Numbered from the stretch's first letter, positions 8,328-17,596 are shown. The stretch is DNA of 46,919 nt from Gammaproteobacteria bacterium (GCA_016874135.1 VGVE01000016.1:1-46919), one strand, 5' to 3'. Made by a program: numbers and translations. The notes: generated from the sequence alone by a model not told the origin.

Positions 8328-9781
8328 TGCGCCCTCAGTTCACTGCTTTGTTGAGGAGTCTGCTGGTCTGCCTGTGCCTGCTGTTCGCGCAGGCCGCGAC
8401 TGGTAACAGTCTTGATCCGCGTCTTGGTCGGGCGGATGTTGCACGCCAGCGCGCGGATGCGGCAGAAGGTGCGCTGCTCGCACCCGGTGTATACAAACGC
8501 GGCATGGACGCTTTCAATCGTGCCAAGGAGCTCGTCGGTGATGAAGGCAATCCTGAAAAGATCCGTGAAAGCCTAATGATCGCCATCGACCGGTTTGCGG
8601 AAGTGGAAGAGTTGAGTCTGCGCGCTCGAGAGGTGCTGGTGGATGCACTCGCTGCGCGTCGCGATGCAGAGTCGGCGGGTGCGAAGTCACCGGATAGCCG
8701 TCTGTGGAAAGAAGGCGAGAATCAGCTGCGTGCAGCGGTAATGCGCCTGGAACGTAACCGCGAAGCCGATGTAATCAAACCTGCAGACAAGGCGGAGACC
8801 GCGTTTCGTGCGGCGGAACTTGCCGCCATTGAATCGACACTTTTTGCTGAGGCTGACAAACAGATCGCATTCGCCCTGGACATGGATGCAGACGATGTCG
8901 CTCCAAAGGGCGTTGCCGAAGCACAACGCCTTATCGCCGCAGCACGCACGCGACTCATCCAGGACCGGTATGACACCGATGAGCCGCGTGATCATGCAAC
9001 GCTCGCAACACACCACGCCTTGCGGGCCCAGTACATCGCCCGGGCCATGCGCGCGCTCGATCGTGAAGACATCACACCGGAGGATTTTGTCGGCACCTGG
9101 GAAAAGGAACTGACCCATATCGGCGAGCTGATGGGTGTAAACGTCTATTTCGACGATGGCCCAGGGGAAGCAGGTACCCAGCTCTCGAGTGCGGTTGCGG
9201 ATCTTCTGCTGGCCAGGAATCGTCTCGAAGACCAGGTGTCCGAACAGCAGCGCTATTCAATGACGCTGCAACAGGAAATCGAAACGTTGCAAACGGAACT
9301 GGGTGGCCAATCCAAAGCGCGGGCACGGTTACAGGCGGAACTTGAACGCCAGGAGCGCATGAAAGAGAAAGTGCGCAGGGTTGCGGGCATGTTCAAGGCG
9401 AATGAGGCACAGGTGCTCCGTGTTCAGGATCGCCTTGTGCTGCGCATGATCGGCGTCAGCTTCGGCAGTGGCAGTACGACACTTGAAGCGCGTCATAACA
9501 CTTTGCTCGGCAAGGTTCGAACCGCACTCGCCGAGTTTCCCGATACACCGGTGATCGTGGAAGGCCATACGGATTCACACGGTGCCGACAACACCAACCT
9601 CGAACTTTCGCGCAAGCGCGCCGAGTCGGTGATGCAGTATCTGCTCAAGGGTGGAACCATCGCTAGAGAGCTGCTGACGACGGTCGGGTATGGCGAAACA
9701 CAGCCGATTGCCAGCAACGAATCCGCAGAGGGGCGGCAGAAGAACCGCCGCATCGATGTGGTGCTCTATCCGCAGTGGTAG
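8327..9781 (+). CDS. OmpA-family coiled-coil envelope protein
   Basis: A 484-residue protein. Residues 1-26 form a signal peptide (LLVCLCLLFAQAATG). Residues about 30-250 are helical, charged and repeat-like, resembling DUF4398-type regions. Residues about 285-350 are predicted coiled coil (QQEIETLQTELGGQ, ARLQAELERQERMKEK). The C-terminal 120 residues form an OmpA/MotB peptidoglycan-binding domain with VIVEGHTDSHGADNTN, LSRKRAESVMQYL and NRRIDVVL, including the Asp and Arg that bind diaminopimelate in the family. It should sit in the periplasm, tying the envelope to the cell wall. It overlaps the HAD gene by one base. A role in anchoring products of the neighbouring ATP-grasp genes is only an inference from proximity. 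Confidence 0.88.
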   Translation: MRPQFTALLRSLLVCLCLLFAQAATGNSLDPRLGRADVARQRADAAEGALLAPGVYKRGMDAFNRAKELVGDEGNPEKIRESLMIAIDRFAEVEELSLRAREVLVDALAARRDAESAGAKSPDSRLWKEGENQLRAAVMRLERNREADVIKPADKAETAFRAAELAAIESTLFAEADKQIAFALDMDADDVAPKGVAEAQRLIAAARTRLIQDRYDTDEPRDHATLATHHALRAQYIARAMRALDREDITPEDFVGTWEKELTHIGELMGVNVYFDDGPGEAGTQLSSAVADLLLARNRLEDQVSEQQRYSMTLQQEIETLQTELGGQSKARARLQAELERQERMKEKVRRVAGMFKANEAQVLRVQDRLVLRMIGVSFGSGSTTLEARHNTLLGKVRTALAEFPDTPVIVEGHTDSHGADNTNLELSRKRAESVMQYLLKGGTIARELLTTVGYGETQPIASNESAEGRQKNRRIDVVLYPQW

Positions 9782-9822
9782 GAGTCTGCCGAGCGGGCGG
9801 CGGCAAAGCAGCCTGCTGGCGC

Positions 9823-11760
9823 TCAGCGCAGAGTCAACGTTGTATAGACCTTGGTCAAAGCTTCAGGCAGATCTTCCATCTCGTCGATGATCAGATAACG
9901 CGCGTCCGGGCACATGCGTTTGAGATAGTCGTGCTCGGAACGATCCACGGTGATGCAGAAGGTCTCGATGCCTTTGTTCGCGGCCTCGGCGAGTGCCCTG
10001 GCCGTATCTTGCAACCCGTATTCATGGTCACCGCGGATGGGGCCGTAGTCGCAATCCTGCGGAAAACCATCGGACAGTACGATGAGAATTTTCATGGACT
10101 GGCCGGCGCTGACCAGTTTGGTGATGGTATGCCGGATCGCCGGCCCCATGCGGGTGCTTCGTTTCGGTTGCATCGCCGCGATGTTGTTCAGTACCTGCAG
10201 GTTCAACGCTTCGTCGGGCTCTTTGGCAACAAAGTACTCCACGCAGTCGTGGCCATAGCCTGAGAAGCCGTAGATACCGAAGCTGTCACCGAGCACATCC
10301 AGTGCTGAGGCCATCACCAGCATAGCTTCACGCTGGATATGGATGATCTTGCGCGGTTCTTCCTGCGGTTCGGCATCGATTGGTTCGTAGTAGGGATCGC
10401 GCAGATTCGGGATCTCTTCATCCGTATCTTCCGGTGCCGGTTCCGGAGGATTGATCGGATCGTCGGTGGATGCGGACAGATCTACCAGAAAGGCCGCACA
10501 GATGTCCCGTTGAACACGATCCCTGCGACTGTAAGTCCGTTCATCAGGTGAAATGCCGGCGCGGATATCGTGACGCGCATTCAGCACTGCATTGAGGTCG
10601 AGTTCATCGCCATCATGCACACGGAAAACGCGCTGCAATCCCATGGGTTTCAATTGGGCGAGCTGGGATTTCACCTGCGCCCGCCATTGCCGAATCACCT
10701 TACGTAGTGCTTCCACGTCGGCAGCGCCTTCCGGCTGAATCCGTTCTTCGTAGAGGCGGCAGTAGCGTTTGAGATAACGGTGTTCCAGCCAGTTCCATTC
10801 GTCGTAACGGAAACTGCGGGTGTGACCTTTGGGGATGCCCACCGCATAACGTAGTGCCGCACGCTCCATCTCCACACGACGAGCGAGATTGTCGCGCTCG
10901 TTCTTCATGGCGTAGAGGGTCTGGCTGGTGTCGCGCGTTTCCCCGTCGAGTTCATCTCCATCACGAAGCAGTGCGTCTTCCGCCTGCAGCATTTCCATGG
11001 CGAGCAGCTGGCGGGATTTTTCTTCGAGATCATCCTTCCAGTCTTCGAGACGCGCTTCGCGCTGCATCCATTCGGTACCCGAAACTTCCGCGTTGATGGC
11101 GTCGAGAACCAGATCGCGATCGTGATAGAAGTGTGGGTACAGCCTTACCAGCAGGTCTGCGGTAGTGAAAACGTTTGCCGAGAGTGATTCGAGGGCCATC
11201 AGGTCATCGCGGATTCCACTGCACGCTTCCCGATCACCGTTGACGAATGCAGTGAGCAGATCGAAGGGCGCCTCAGACGGAACCTGTGCCGACAACAGCA
11301 AACTCTGCCACTCATCGAGATAATGTGCGGCGCCGGGATAGGCGCGACGAACGTGGGCGTTGATGCGCAGTTCTTCGAGCAACAGGAAAAGGCGGCGCGC
11401 CACGGCCGGATTGGCAAAGGTATCGAACAGTCTCGTGAAGTCGCTGTCCCGATCGGGTTGAACGTGAGGTTTCTGCGGTGGTAACTCACGTCTCGCATAT
11501 TCACACCAGGCGCGATAGTTGAAGGCGAAAGTACCGCACTCCCGGTAGCCGAGCTGTTGCAGCACCAGAACCAGGTACGTACTGCGATCGGCACTCGGCA
11601 GCTCCTCTGGCAGGTAGATCGCTTCTGCGGATTGCTCCGTGCGCAGCGGATCACTTCGTTCACCGGCTTGTTCACCGGAGGTCTTGATATGGATGTAGCG
11701 CCCGGCCAGGCCTTCGGCGAAGAGTGCGAGTGACTCCTCGACCTGTTCGAGTGCAATCAC
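9823..11760 (-). CDS. VWA-domain protein, NorD/CbbO-like
   Basis: A 645-residue protein with a C-terminal von Willebrand A domain (about 418-645). The MIDAS metal site is complete: DLSAS (Asp427, Ser429, Ser431), Thr536 in RSTRMGPA and Asp564 in LSDG. The N-terminal 400 residues are helical, with a charged coiled region around 230-300. It is the partner of the MoxR ATPase encoded just upstream: its GTG start overlaps that gene's stop (GTGA). Such pairs remodel metalloenzymes, for example NorD-NorQ for nitric oxide reductase and CbbO-CbbQ for Rubisco. Neither target enzyme is in this window. An acidic insert (about 438-470, [13 protein letters not shown]) follows the first MIDAS motif. It is cytoplasmic. 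Confidence 0.87.
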   Translation of the reverse strand: MIALEQVEESLALFAEGLAGRYIHIKTSGEQAGERSDPLRTEQSAEAIYLPEELPSADRSTYLVLVLQQLGYRECGTFAFNYRAWCEYARRELPPQKPHVQPDRDSDFTRLFDTFANPAVARRLFLLLEELRINAHVRRAYPGAAHYLDEWQSLLLSAQVPSEAPFDLLTAFVNGDREACSGIRDDLMALESLSANVFTTADLLVRLYPHFYHDRDLVLDAINAEVSGTEWMQREARLEDWKDDLEEKSRQLLAMEMLQAEDALLRDGDELDGETRDTSQTLYAMKNERDNLARRVEMERAALRYAVGIPKGHTRSFRYDEWNWLEHRYLKRYCRLYEERIQPEGAADVEALRKVIRQWRAQVKSQLAQLKPMGLQRVFRVHDGDELDLNAVLNARHDIRAGISPDERTYSRRDRVQRDICAAFLVDLSASTDDPINPPEPAPEDTDEEIPNLRDPYYEPIDAEPQEEPRKIIHIQREAMLVMASALDVLGDSFGIYGFSGYGHDCVEYFVAKEPDEALNLQVLNNIAAMQPKRSTRMGPAIRHTITKLVSAGQSMKILIVLSDGFPQDCDYGPIRGDHEYGLQDTARALAEAANKGIETFCITVDRSEHDYLKRMCPDARYLIIDEMEDLPEALTKVYTTLTLR

Positions 11761-12578
11761 GGCAGGATGACGTCGATGATGTCCCTGACCGCTTCCTGTA
11801 CAGCGCGGTCGTCCGAGATGGCGGTGGTAATGGCGAGCTCTCCGGCTCGCCGTGGTGCGATACCCTGGCTGATGAGCTGACCGGTGTAGATCAGAAGGCG
11901 GGTGCTGACACCTTCTTCAAACCCATGATCACGCAGATTGCGCACCCGGGATGCGACGGTGGCCAGTCGTTCGGCGATGGTCTGGTCCGTGCCGCTCTCG
12001 TGGGCAATGATCTCGGCCTCTTTTTCAAAGGCGGGATAATCAAACTCGATGCTCACGAACCGCTGCCGGGTACTCGGCTTCAGATCCTTGAGTACGGACT
12101 GATAGCCGGGGTTATAGGACATCACCAACAGGAAGTCAGGATGGGCGTGGACCAGTTCGCCGGTCTTGTCGATAGGCAGCAGGCGGCGGTGATCACTCAG
12201 CGAGTGGATCAGAACGGTGGTGTCCTTCCGGGCTTCAACAATTTCATCGAGATAACAGATCGCGCCGCTGCGCACTGCCCGGGTCAGGGGGCCGTCCCGC
12301 CACACGGTTTCATCCCCCATGAGGAGATATCGACCGACCAGATCGGTGGCGGTCAGATCTTCGTGACAGGAAATCGTGATGAGAGAAGGGTCGGCGGTGA
12401 GGGCCCCGGCCCGCTCGAGGCGCCACGCCATGTGTTCCACGAAGCGGGTTTTGCCGCAGCCGGTCGGACCTTTGAGCAGCACCGGCAAACGGGCAGCGTA
12501 GGCTGCTTCGAACACGTCGATTTCATCGCCGACGGGCAGGTAGTACGGTTCCGCCGGAACCCGGAAAGACGAAGTCAT
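11757..12578 (-). CDS. MoxR-type AAA+ ATPase, NorQ/CbbQ-like
   Basis: A 273-residue AAA+ ATPase. Walker A is GPTGCGKT (37-44), Walker B is ICYLDE (107-112), a sensor Asn lies in MSYNPG, and the arginine-rich [12 protein letters not shown] follows. The stretches [21 protein letters not shown] and [16 protein letters not shown] place it in the CbbQ/NirQ/NorQ branch of the MoxR family. With its VWA partner it should form a chaperone that activates or loads a metal enzyme. The frame opens at 12611 with an earlier ATG; Met at 12578 is chosen because family members begin a few residues before EPYY, but neither start has a good ribosome binding site. It is divergent from the esterase at 12663. Confidence 0.88.
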   Translation of the reverse strand: MTSSFRVPAEPYYLPVGDEIDVFEAAYAARLPVLLKGPTGCGKTRFVEHMAWRLERAGALTADPSLITISCHEDLTATDLVGRYLLMGDETVWRDGPLTRAVRSGAICYLDEIVEARKDTTVLIHSLSDHRRLLPIDKTGELVHAHPDFLLVMSYNPGYQSVLKDLKPSTRQRFVSIEFDYPAFEKEAEIIAHESGTDQTIAERLATVASRVRNLRDHGFEEGVSTRLLIYTGQLISQGIAPRRAGELAITTAISDDRAVQEAVRDIIDVILP

Positions 12579-12662
12579 GAAGTTGTCACTGAATGGATTC
12601 CCCGCGAGCATACCAAAGGCGCTTGTGTGTATGCTCCGGCGGGCTTAAAGGGGAATCACGTG

Positions 12663-13766
12663 ATGGGATCGTCGCCAATGGAACCGACAGAAGAACAACT
12701 GTTTGACGCCATCGTCGCCTTGTTGCCACCGCTGCTCAGCGGTCTCGATGTGCTGGCCAAAGCCCGGCGGCACTTGCATCCCCCGGATCTGGCGGAACTG
12801 ATTGAGTCGGTTGCGCCATACCGCGTCCCTTTGGCTGAACAGATCGCACCGTTTGTGGCACTGCGCTGGCCTGAACATCTGAGAAACTTCGAAGCATCGC
12901 TCAAGGACGCAGCCAACAATGTGTTGAAGGGGCTCGGTGGCTTCATCGATTCCGCGGAGCACAGCAATCCCGTGATAGCGGCGTATGGAGCACTCCGCTA
13001 CCAGACCCGAGCGCTTGAGGCACTCTATCCGGTAACTTCGATGCTGCTGCCGGTAAGCCGTTTCTTTCTCGATGCCGATCACCAGGATCACGATGAACTT
13101 CTGGCGCGCCTCGCTGCGCCACGCGAACCGGGGTTTGATACCGGTGTGCTGCATGCCGCCAATGGCACTACGGAGCGTGGTGGCTTCTCGGTCTATGCGC
13201 CGGAGTATGCAGAGCCTAGTGTGCCCATGCCGTTGATCGTCGCCATGCATGGGGGTAGCGGCCACGGACGTGGCTTTCTCTGGACGTGGCTGAGAGAGGC
13301 GAGGAGTTCTGGTGCGATCCTGGTTTCACCGACTTCGGTTGATCGAACCTGGTCATTGATGGGGCCGGATGAAGACACGCCGCTTCTGCTGCGTATGCTC
13401 GAATTCGTGAGTTCGCGGTATACCATCGATCCGGATCGCCGGTTGCTCACCGGCATGTCTGACGGTGGCACGTTTTCCTATGTATCAGGCATCCAGGAAA
13501 ATTCACCGTTCACGCACCTTGCACCGGTGTCGGCATCTTTCCATCCGATGCTGCTTGAGATGTCGACTGCCGAGCGTTTGTCCGGGCTTCCGGTGTTCAT
13601 TACTCACGGGGCGCTCGACTGGATGTTCCCGGTGGACATGGCGGCGATGGCCGCGCAGTCGTTCCAGGCAGTGGGCGCGAAGGTGCGCTTCGAGGCTGTT
13701 GAAGACCTCTCTCACACCTATCCGACGGAGATGAACACCACCATCATGCAGTGGTTTCTCGGCTGA
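12663..13766 (+). CDS. alpha/beta hydrolase, PHB-depolymerase/feruloyl-esterase-like
   Basis: A 367-residue protein in two parts. Residues 1-150 are helical and without recognised family (EQLFDAIVALLPPLLSGLDV). Residues about 165-367 are an alpha/beta hydrolase with oxyanion motif VAMHGGSGHG, nucleophile elbow GMSDGG (Ser266), Asp319 in THGALDW and His351 in DLSHTYP. This resembles esterases of the Esterase_phd / dienelactone hydrolase-like group. The start is ATG 12663; a GTG lies one codon upstream, and AAAGGGG serves as the ribosome binding site. The frame stays open far upstream (to 11724), but that part is antisense to the MoxR and VWA genes and is not coding. There is no signal peptide. 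A strong hairpin follows the stop. Confidence 0.8.
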   Translation: MGSSPMEPTEEQLFDAIVALLPPLLSGLDVLAKARRHLHPPDLAELIESVAPYRVPLAEQIAPFVALRWPEHLRNFEASLKDAANNVLKGLGGFIDSAEHSNPVIAAYGALRYQTRALEALYPVTSMLLPVSRFFLDADHQDHDELLARLAAPREPGFDTGVLHAANGTTERGGFSVYAPEYAEPSVPMPLIVAMHGGSGHGRGFLWTWLREARSSGAILVSPTSVDRTWSLMGPDEDTPLLLRMLEFVSSRYTIDPDRRLLTGMSDGGTFSYVSGIQENSPFTHLAPVSASFHPMLLEMSTAERLSGLPVFITHGALDWMFPVDMAAMAAQSFQAVGAKVRFEAVEDLSHTYPTEMNTTIMQWFLG

Positions 13767-13767
13767 T

Positions 13768-13800
13768 CGTGGCAGGATCGCGCAGCGCGATCCTGCCACG
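13768..13800. terminator. perfect 15-bp hairpin between convergent genes
   Basis: Arms CGTGGCAGGATCGCG and CGCGATCCTGCCACG are exact reverse complements around a CAG loop. The hairpin starts one base after the esterase stop and ends 15 bases before the end of the ABM gene. No U-tract follows on either strand, so it is not a textbook intrinsic terminator. The position between convergent genes suggests bidirectional termination or mRNA 3'-end protection. It could be a dispersed palindrome if copies exist elsewhere in the genome; no second copy was seen in this window. Confidence 0.65.
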
Positions 13801-13815
13801 CTGAAGGCTTGGGAG

Positions 13816-14118
13816 TCAGGACGGCATCTGCACTTCTTTGGCTTCATAGAAGTGTGCAGTGACGCCACGTGGTGGATGCGCTGCCATCGCCGCACGGAAC
13901 TGCGCCATGTGGGGTGTGGCGAAATGTTTGACCAGAATGTCCATGCTCGCCCAGCGTTCAGTAATCCGCATGACACCTGGGTTGCCGAGTTCGACGCTGA
14001 AGGTGTAGTCCTCACACCCAGCTTCAGCGCGGCTGGCCTTTTCCATGGCCAGAATGGCGGGCTTCATTGCCGTTATGGTTTCCGGGCTGGCTTCAATTTT
14101 TGCGTTGACGACGATCAT
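13816..14118 (-). CDS. antibiotic biosynthesis monooxygenase (ABM) domain protein
   Basis: A 100-residue protein starting MIVVNAKIEASPET and containing EAGCEDYTFSVELGNPG, ITERWASMDILVKHFATPHM and ending VTAHFYEAKEVQMPS. This is the dimeric ferredoxin-like ABM fold seen in YgiN-type quinol monooxygenases. Its ATG overlaps the stop of the ATP-grasp ligase gene (ATGA), and GAGGAG inside the ligase 3' end serves as ribosome binding site, so it is the last gene of that operon. ABM proteins act on small aromatic or quinone-like molecules, often without cofactor. Whether it contributes to the ligase pathway or is a hitch-hiker is open. It is cytoplasmic. Confidence 0.85.
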   Translation of the reverse strand: MIVVNAKIEASPETITAMKPAILAMEKASRAEAGCEDYTFSVELGNPGVMRITERWASMDILVKHFATPHMAQFRAAMAAHPPRGVTAHFYEAKEVQMPS

Positions 14119-15179
14119 CGGTGCTCCTCGCTGGTGGATTCGACACTGGTGTGTTGGATAGAGGTGTGGTCCATCGTTGCGGCGTGAACCGCGTGCCGAT
14201 GGGCACGAAGCGTTGCGAAATGATGCATGGAGAATTCCACCCTCTCGTCGACAGAGACGGGGAAATCATCCAGTGATTCAATCAGGCGAAGCCTGGGCAA
14301 CAGACCCACGCCGTTGGCGATCTGCACGGCAAGACCTGGTCGCGCATTTAGCTCGAGAATCAGAGGACCTCGCGCTTCGTCGATAACGATGTCACAGCCG
14401 AGATAACCGAGGCGGGTAACTTCGTAGCAGCGCGCCGCCAGTCGCAACAACTCTTTCCAGTTGGCGATCTGGATCTCCGACAGCAGTTTGCCGGTGTCCG
14501 GATGATGCGTAACGCGCTTGTTGTGTTGCACCGCCATCGATGCCCGCCCGGTGGCGAGATCGAGGCCCACACCGACAGCGCCCTGGTGCAGGTTCGCCTT
14601 GCCATCTGATTTCTGGGTGGCGAGGCGCAACATGCCCATCACCGGGTAACCCTTGAAGACGATGATGCGGATGTCAGGCACACCTTCGTAAGAGTACTGT
14701 GCGAAATAGTCACTGACGTGAATCAACGTTTCGATAAAGGCGACATCAGGCTTGCCACCGAGCGAATGCAGTCCACTCAAGATGTTGGTCATGTGGCGTT
14801 CGATGTCAGCGAGGTTGATACGAACGCCGGAGCTCTTGATGAACTGATCATCTTCTCTGCCGATGATGACCAGAATGCCTTTGCCACCGGAGCCGTTGGC
14901 CGGTTTCACAACAAACTGTGAGAGGTTTTCGATACGCGGCGCGATGTGTTCGATCTCGTATTGGGCGCGTACCACATCAATCAGTTTCGGTGCCGCGATC
15001 CGCGCCTTCTCCACTACTTCCTTCGTGAGCAGCTTGTTGTCGACCAGCGGATAGCGGCTGCGGTTGTTGTATCGGGAGATGTAATCAGCGTTGCGCCGGT
15101 TCATGCCAAGGATGCCGTTGTCCTCGAGATAACTTACGAGCGCCCAGCCCTTGAACCAATTCAACACGGCGTCCTTCAT
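14115..15179 (-). CDS. alpha-L-glutamate ligase-like ATP-grasp protein
   Basis: A 354-residue ATP-grasp enzyme related to RimK. Visible parts are GMNRRNADYI near residue 25, the nucleotide-binding stretch VVKPANGSGGKGILVI, DIRIIVFKGYPVMGMLRLAT, HQGAVGVGLDLATG, and the metal-binding LELNARPGLAVQIANG near the C-terminus. It matches the RimK-related ligase family that travels with 7TM inactive transglutaminases and retropepsin-like lipoproteins; members are predicted to attach or polymerise amino acids, probably glutamate. The ATG at 15179 is chosen because the upstream gene ends 7 bases earlier; the frame is open to 15242 but that part overlaps the neighbour. The C-terminal 30 residues are H/S/T-rich. 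The product is cytosolic, with its partners in the envelope. Confidence 0.9.
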   Translation of the reverse strand: MKDAVLNWFKGWALVSYLEDNGILGMNRRNADYISRYNNRSRYPLVDNKLLTKEVVEKARIAAPKLIDVVRAQYEIEHIAPRIENLSQFVVKPANGSGGKGILVIIGREDDQFIKSSGVRINLADIERHMTNILSGLHSLGGKPDVAFIETLIHVSDYFAQYSYEGVPDIRIIVFKGYPVMGMLRLATQKSDGKANLHQGAVGVGLDLATGRASMAVQHNKRVTHHPDTGKLLSEIQIANWKELLRLAARCYEVTRLGYLGCDIVIDEARGPLILELNARPGLAVQIANGVGLLPRLRLIESLDDFPVSVDERVEFSMHHFATLRAHRHAVHAATMDHTSIQHTSVESTSEEHR

Positions 15180-15186
15180 GGCCGGG

Positions 15187-16701
15187 TCACGTGGCGCTGT
15201 CGCTGGTCGCTGATTTGAACGCGGCAAAACGGCGCAGCTCACTCAAGCGGTAACCGGTGTAGCGGCCGAGCAGAAGAATGGCGGCGAGCACCACGAGATG
15301 CAGTTCCGGGAAATTGAACGCCAGGTGGCTGACCGTGGAGGTGCTCATGAAAAGGAAAGCGATCACCGCCACCAGAAGACTGCCACCGCCCTGCACCACG
15401 ACTTCCCGTGGCCCCGCTTCTTCCCAGGTGATGGACATGCGTTCGATTGTCCAGGCCAGAATGATCATCGGGAAGAACGTGAAGTTCAGGCCCTGGATCA
15501 GGCCGAGGCGATAGGACAACACACTGAAGATGGTAATGATGCCGATGACGATGAGTACGAGTACTGCGATTCGCGCCACCAGCAACAGGTTGAGACTCGA
15601 AAGATAACTGCGGATCGCGAGCCCGACCGCGATCACTATTAGAAAACTCGACAGGCCCGGCAACAGATCCATCTGCAGGAAAGCCATCGCGATCAGCACC
15701 GGCATGAACGTACCTGAGGTTTTGAAGCCAACGATGATGCGCATGAACACGACCACCAGCGCACCGATGGGCAGCAGCATGATGAGTTTGAACATGCCTT
15801 GCTCGGCGATCGGCAGGCTGTAGAGGCTGATGTCGAAGTCGCCATGTTGTTCCCGCGACACGGCAAGCGCCGGTCGCACAGATGAAATCATCGAGAACGA
15901 CACCCGGCTATTTTCGCCGCCGACGACATCGAGTACAGAAGGCGCGTCGGTGAGCCACAACAAGAGACCGGACGTATCCAGGATCCGACCGGTCTCCGGA
16001 TCAAACAGATGCCAGAGGTCGTCCTGCCAGACCTGCACATAGGTGGTGAGATCCTGCCGGCGGCGGCCATCTTCGAGAGCGAGCGCCTGAACAGTCCGGG
16101 CGGGAACATCGGCGGTGAGCAGCAGATTACGAAGCAGCTCAGCCGCACTGTATTCGCCAAGCAAAAGTCCTGCGTTCTGGTCGTCCCGCTCTGCACTCAT
16201 GAGCTGAGAGAGCTGTTCCGCCATGGACACACCATCCGCGGAAATGGGGCCCGCGGTGTTAATGAGCTGGCGTGCTGCTTCCCCGTAGGGCTCGCGCCAT
16301 GAAGGTACTGTCAGGAGTGCTGGAGCCGGGCTCGTGACTGCGAAGGTCTGGTCGGCCACGACTTCGATTTTGTAGAAGAGTGTCTGCTCGCCGATGACCT
16401 CGCGTTTGGTCCAGTGCGCCTGGAGTCGTCCGCCGCGAACCGCGGGCGCGTAACCAAATCCCGACGAGGCACGGGCGGCATCCACCATGCGAAAGCCGCT
16501 CTGCTCCGGAGGCAGCGCGAGATACACGTTGGTGGGTTGGCCGGTGCCCTCGAACTGCACCCGCGCTTCAACCTGCCAGACGAGCTGCTCAGCATCCGGG
16601 CTGAATGGGATTGAGTAGGTATTGTGGCGATAGACAGCGATGCCGATGCCGGCGATCACCAGCACCAGAATCATGAAAAAGAATGGTCCACGGTTCACCA
16701 T
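15187..16701 (-). CDS. inactive transglutaminase fused to 7 membrane helices
   Basis: A 504-residue membrane protein. One N-terminal helix (about 8-24) is followed by a periplasmic domain (about 30-280) resembling a transglutaminase that lacks catalytic residues (AAELLRNLLLTADVPARTVQAL, YVQVWQDDLWHLFDPETGRIL). About seven transmembrane helices follow (from MFKLIMLLPIGALVVVFM to LHLVVLAAILLLGRYTGY). This is the family with an inactive transglutaminase N-domain and 7TM C-domain that is encoded with RimK-like ligases. It probably binds a peptide or peptidoglycan-like ligand in the periplasm and signals or transports across the inner membrane; the exact role is unknown. It lies 15 bases after the lipoprotein gene and 7 bases before the ligase gene, an evident operon. 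Confidence 0.9.
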   Translation of the reverse strand: MVNRGPFFFMILVLVIAGIGIAVYRHNTYSIPFSPDAEQLVWQVEARVQFEGTGQPTNVYLALPPEQSGFRMVDAARASSGFGYAPAVRGGRLQAHWTKREVIGEQTLFYKIEVVADQTFAVTSPAPALLTVPSWREPYGEAARQLINTAGPISADGVSMAEQLSQLMSAERDDQNAGLLLGEYSAAELLRNLLLTADVPARTVQALALEDGRRRQDLTTYVQVWQDDLWHLFDPETGRILDTSGLLLWLTDAPSVLDVVGGENSRVSFSMISSVRPALAVSREQHGDFDISLYSLPIAEQGMFKLIMLLPIGALVVVFMRIIVGFKTSGTFMPVLIAMAFLQMDLLPGLSSFLIVIAVGLAIRSYLSSLNLLLVARIAVLVLIVIGIITIFSVLSYRLGLIQGLNFTFFPMIILAWTIERMSITWEEAGPREVVVQGGGSLLVAVIAFLFMSTSTVSHLAFNFPELHLVVLAAILLLGRYTGYRLSELRRFAAFKSATSDSAT

Positions 16702-16716
16702 ATCGAGGACTGGAGC

Positions 16717-17484
16717 TTATTTCTTGGAGGCAGGCTGAATGAACTTCCGGGACACGTCAACGAGCGTCAGGTCGGTGAGGAAGCTGCGACCGAGCAGTAC
16801 CTCGTTCTCGAGATGCGATCGGTCGGCGAGGGTGAACTCCACTGATTCATCGATCTCCCCGAGGGTCAATCGAAGCGCCACCACCGGACGGCGTGAACCT
16901 TTCGGATCAGCCTGTTGAACGACGCGCGCGTAACGGACGATGGGGGCTTCAACGGTGGCTACCCCTTCATCGCCTTCCAGCGAGAAGCGCACCCAGTTGG
17001 CTCCATCACGTTCGAACTGCACGATGCTGTTCGCATGCAGAGAGCTCGAGGTTGCGCCGGTATCGATACGAGCGACGAAGGTCTTGCTCGGAGGGTCGAG
17101 GCGAATACGTTCTTTTTCGCCGACGATGGTCTTGCCGTGCAGAGTTTCGTTGGCGGGTTTGACCGGTTCCTTGCACACGGTTTTTGGTTTCACCGGTTTG
17201 GGTTCGGGGCATTTGAGATCAATTCGTTCCGGAAGCGCTTCGATACTGCGGTGCACGCTGTCGAGGCGCAGCTCCACCGCCCGGTCCGAGTTTTCCCGGG
17301 ACGCGTTGCTCGTTTGCAGTGACGCACGGGTTCGTTCGACTTCTGCCTTCATCGCCTGCACATCGTCCCTGAGCTGCTGCAAGCGGGTCTCAACCACTGT
17401 CGGCTGAGGCTTTGGATTCAGACTGGCGCAGGCGGCCAAAAAAATTGCCGCTCCGGTGATGATCGAGAGCCTTCCGGTGTTCAT
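16717..17484 (-). CDS. retropepsin-like lipoprotein, RimK-associated protease family
   Basis: A 255-residue protein with a lipobox (FLAAC, Cys19), so it is probably anchored to a membrane facing the periplasm. A coiled-coil stretch (about 31-85) and a proline/lysine linker with two cysteines (92-104) follow. The C-terminal domain (about 112-252) is of the ATP-dependent zinc protease / retropepsin-like type (PF05618): FVARIDTGATSSSLHA gives the aspartate (Asp141-Thr-Gly), and VLLGRSFLTDLTLVDVSRKF is the conserved end. Family relatives are genetically tied to RimK-type ligases and may cut the peptide product. It is the first gene of the minus-strand operon. Its promoter lies in the 152-base divergent region that also holds the LexA box, though the box is nearer the other gene. 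Confidence 0.88.
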   Translation of the reverse strand: MNTGRLSIITGAAIFLAACASLNPKPQPTVVETRLQQLRDDVQAMKAEVERTRASLQTSNASRENSDRAVELRLDSVHRSIEALPERIDLKCPEPKPVKPKTVCKEPVKPANETLHGKTIVGEKERIRLDPPSKTFVARIDTGATSSSLHANSIVQFERDGANWVRFSLEGDEGVATVEAPIVRYARVVQQADPKGSRRPVVALRLTLGEIDESVEFTLADRSHLENEVLLGRSFLTDLTLVDVSRKFIQPASKK

Positions 17485-17596
17485 TGTTCTTGTGTGTCCT
17501 TGCCCGGAACGGGCGCGGCTAGTCTAAGGCAACTCAGGTGACTTCGCTGCCTACGAATCGTGCCTATGCAGGCTTCGACCCGCTCACCTTGCATAC

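Noticed and set aside
9823..12578. Calling the pair norD/norQ or cbbO/cbbQ
   Set aside because: Neither norCB nor cbbLS is in the window, so the specific symbols are not justified.
11724..12662. Upstream in-frame extension of the esterase to give 680 residues
   Set aside because: The added 313 codons are antisense to the VWA and MoxR genes. The esterase has a good ribosome binding site at 12663.
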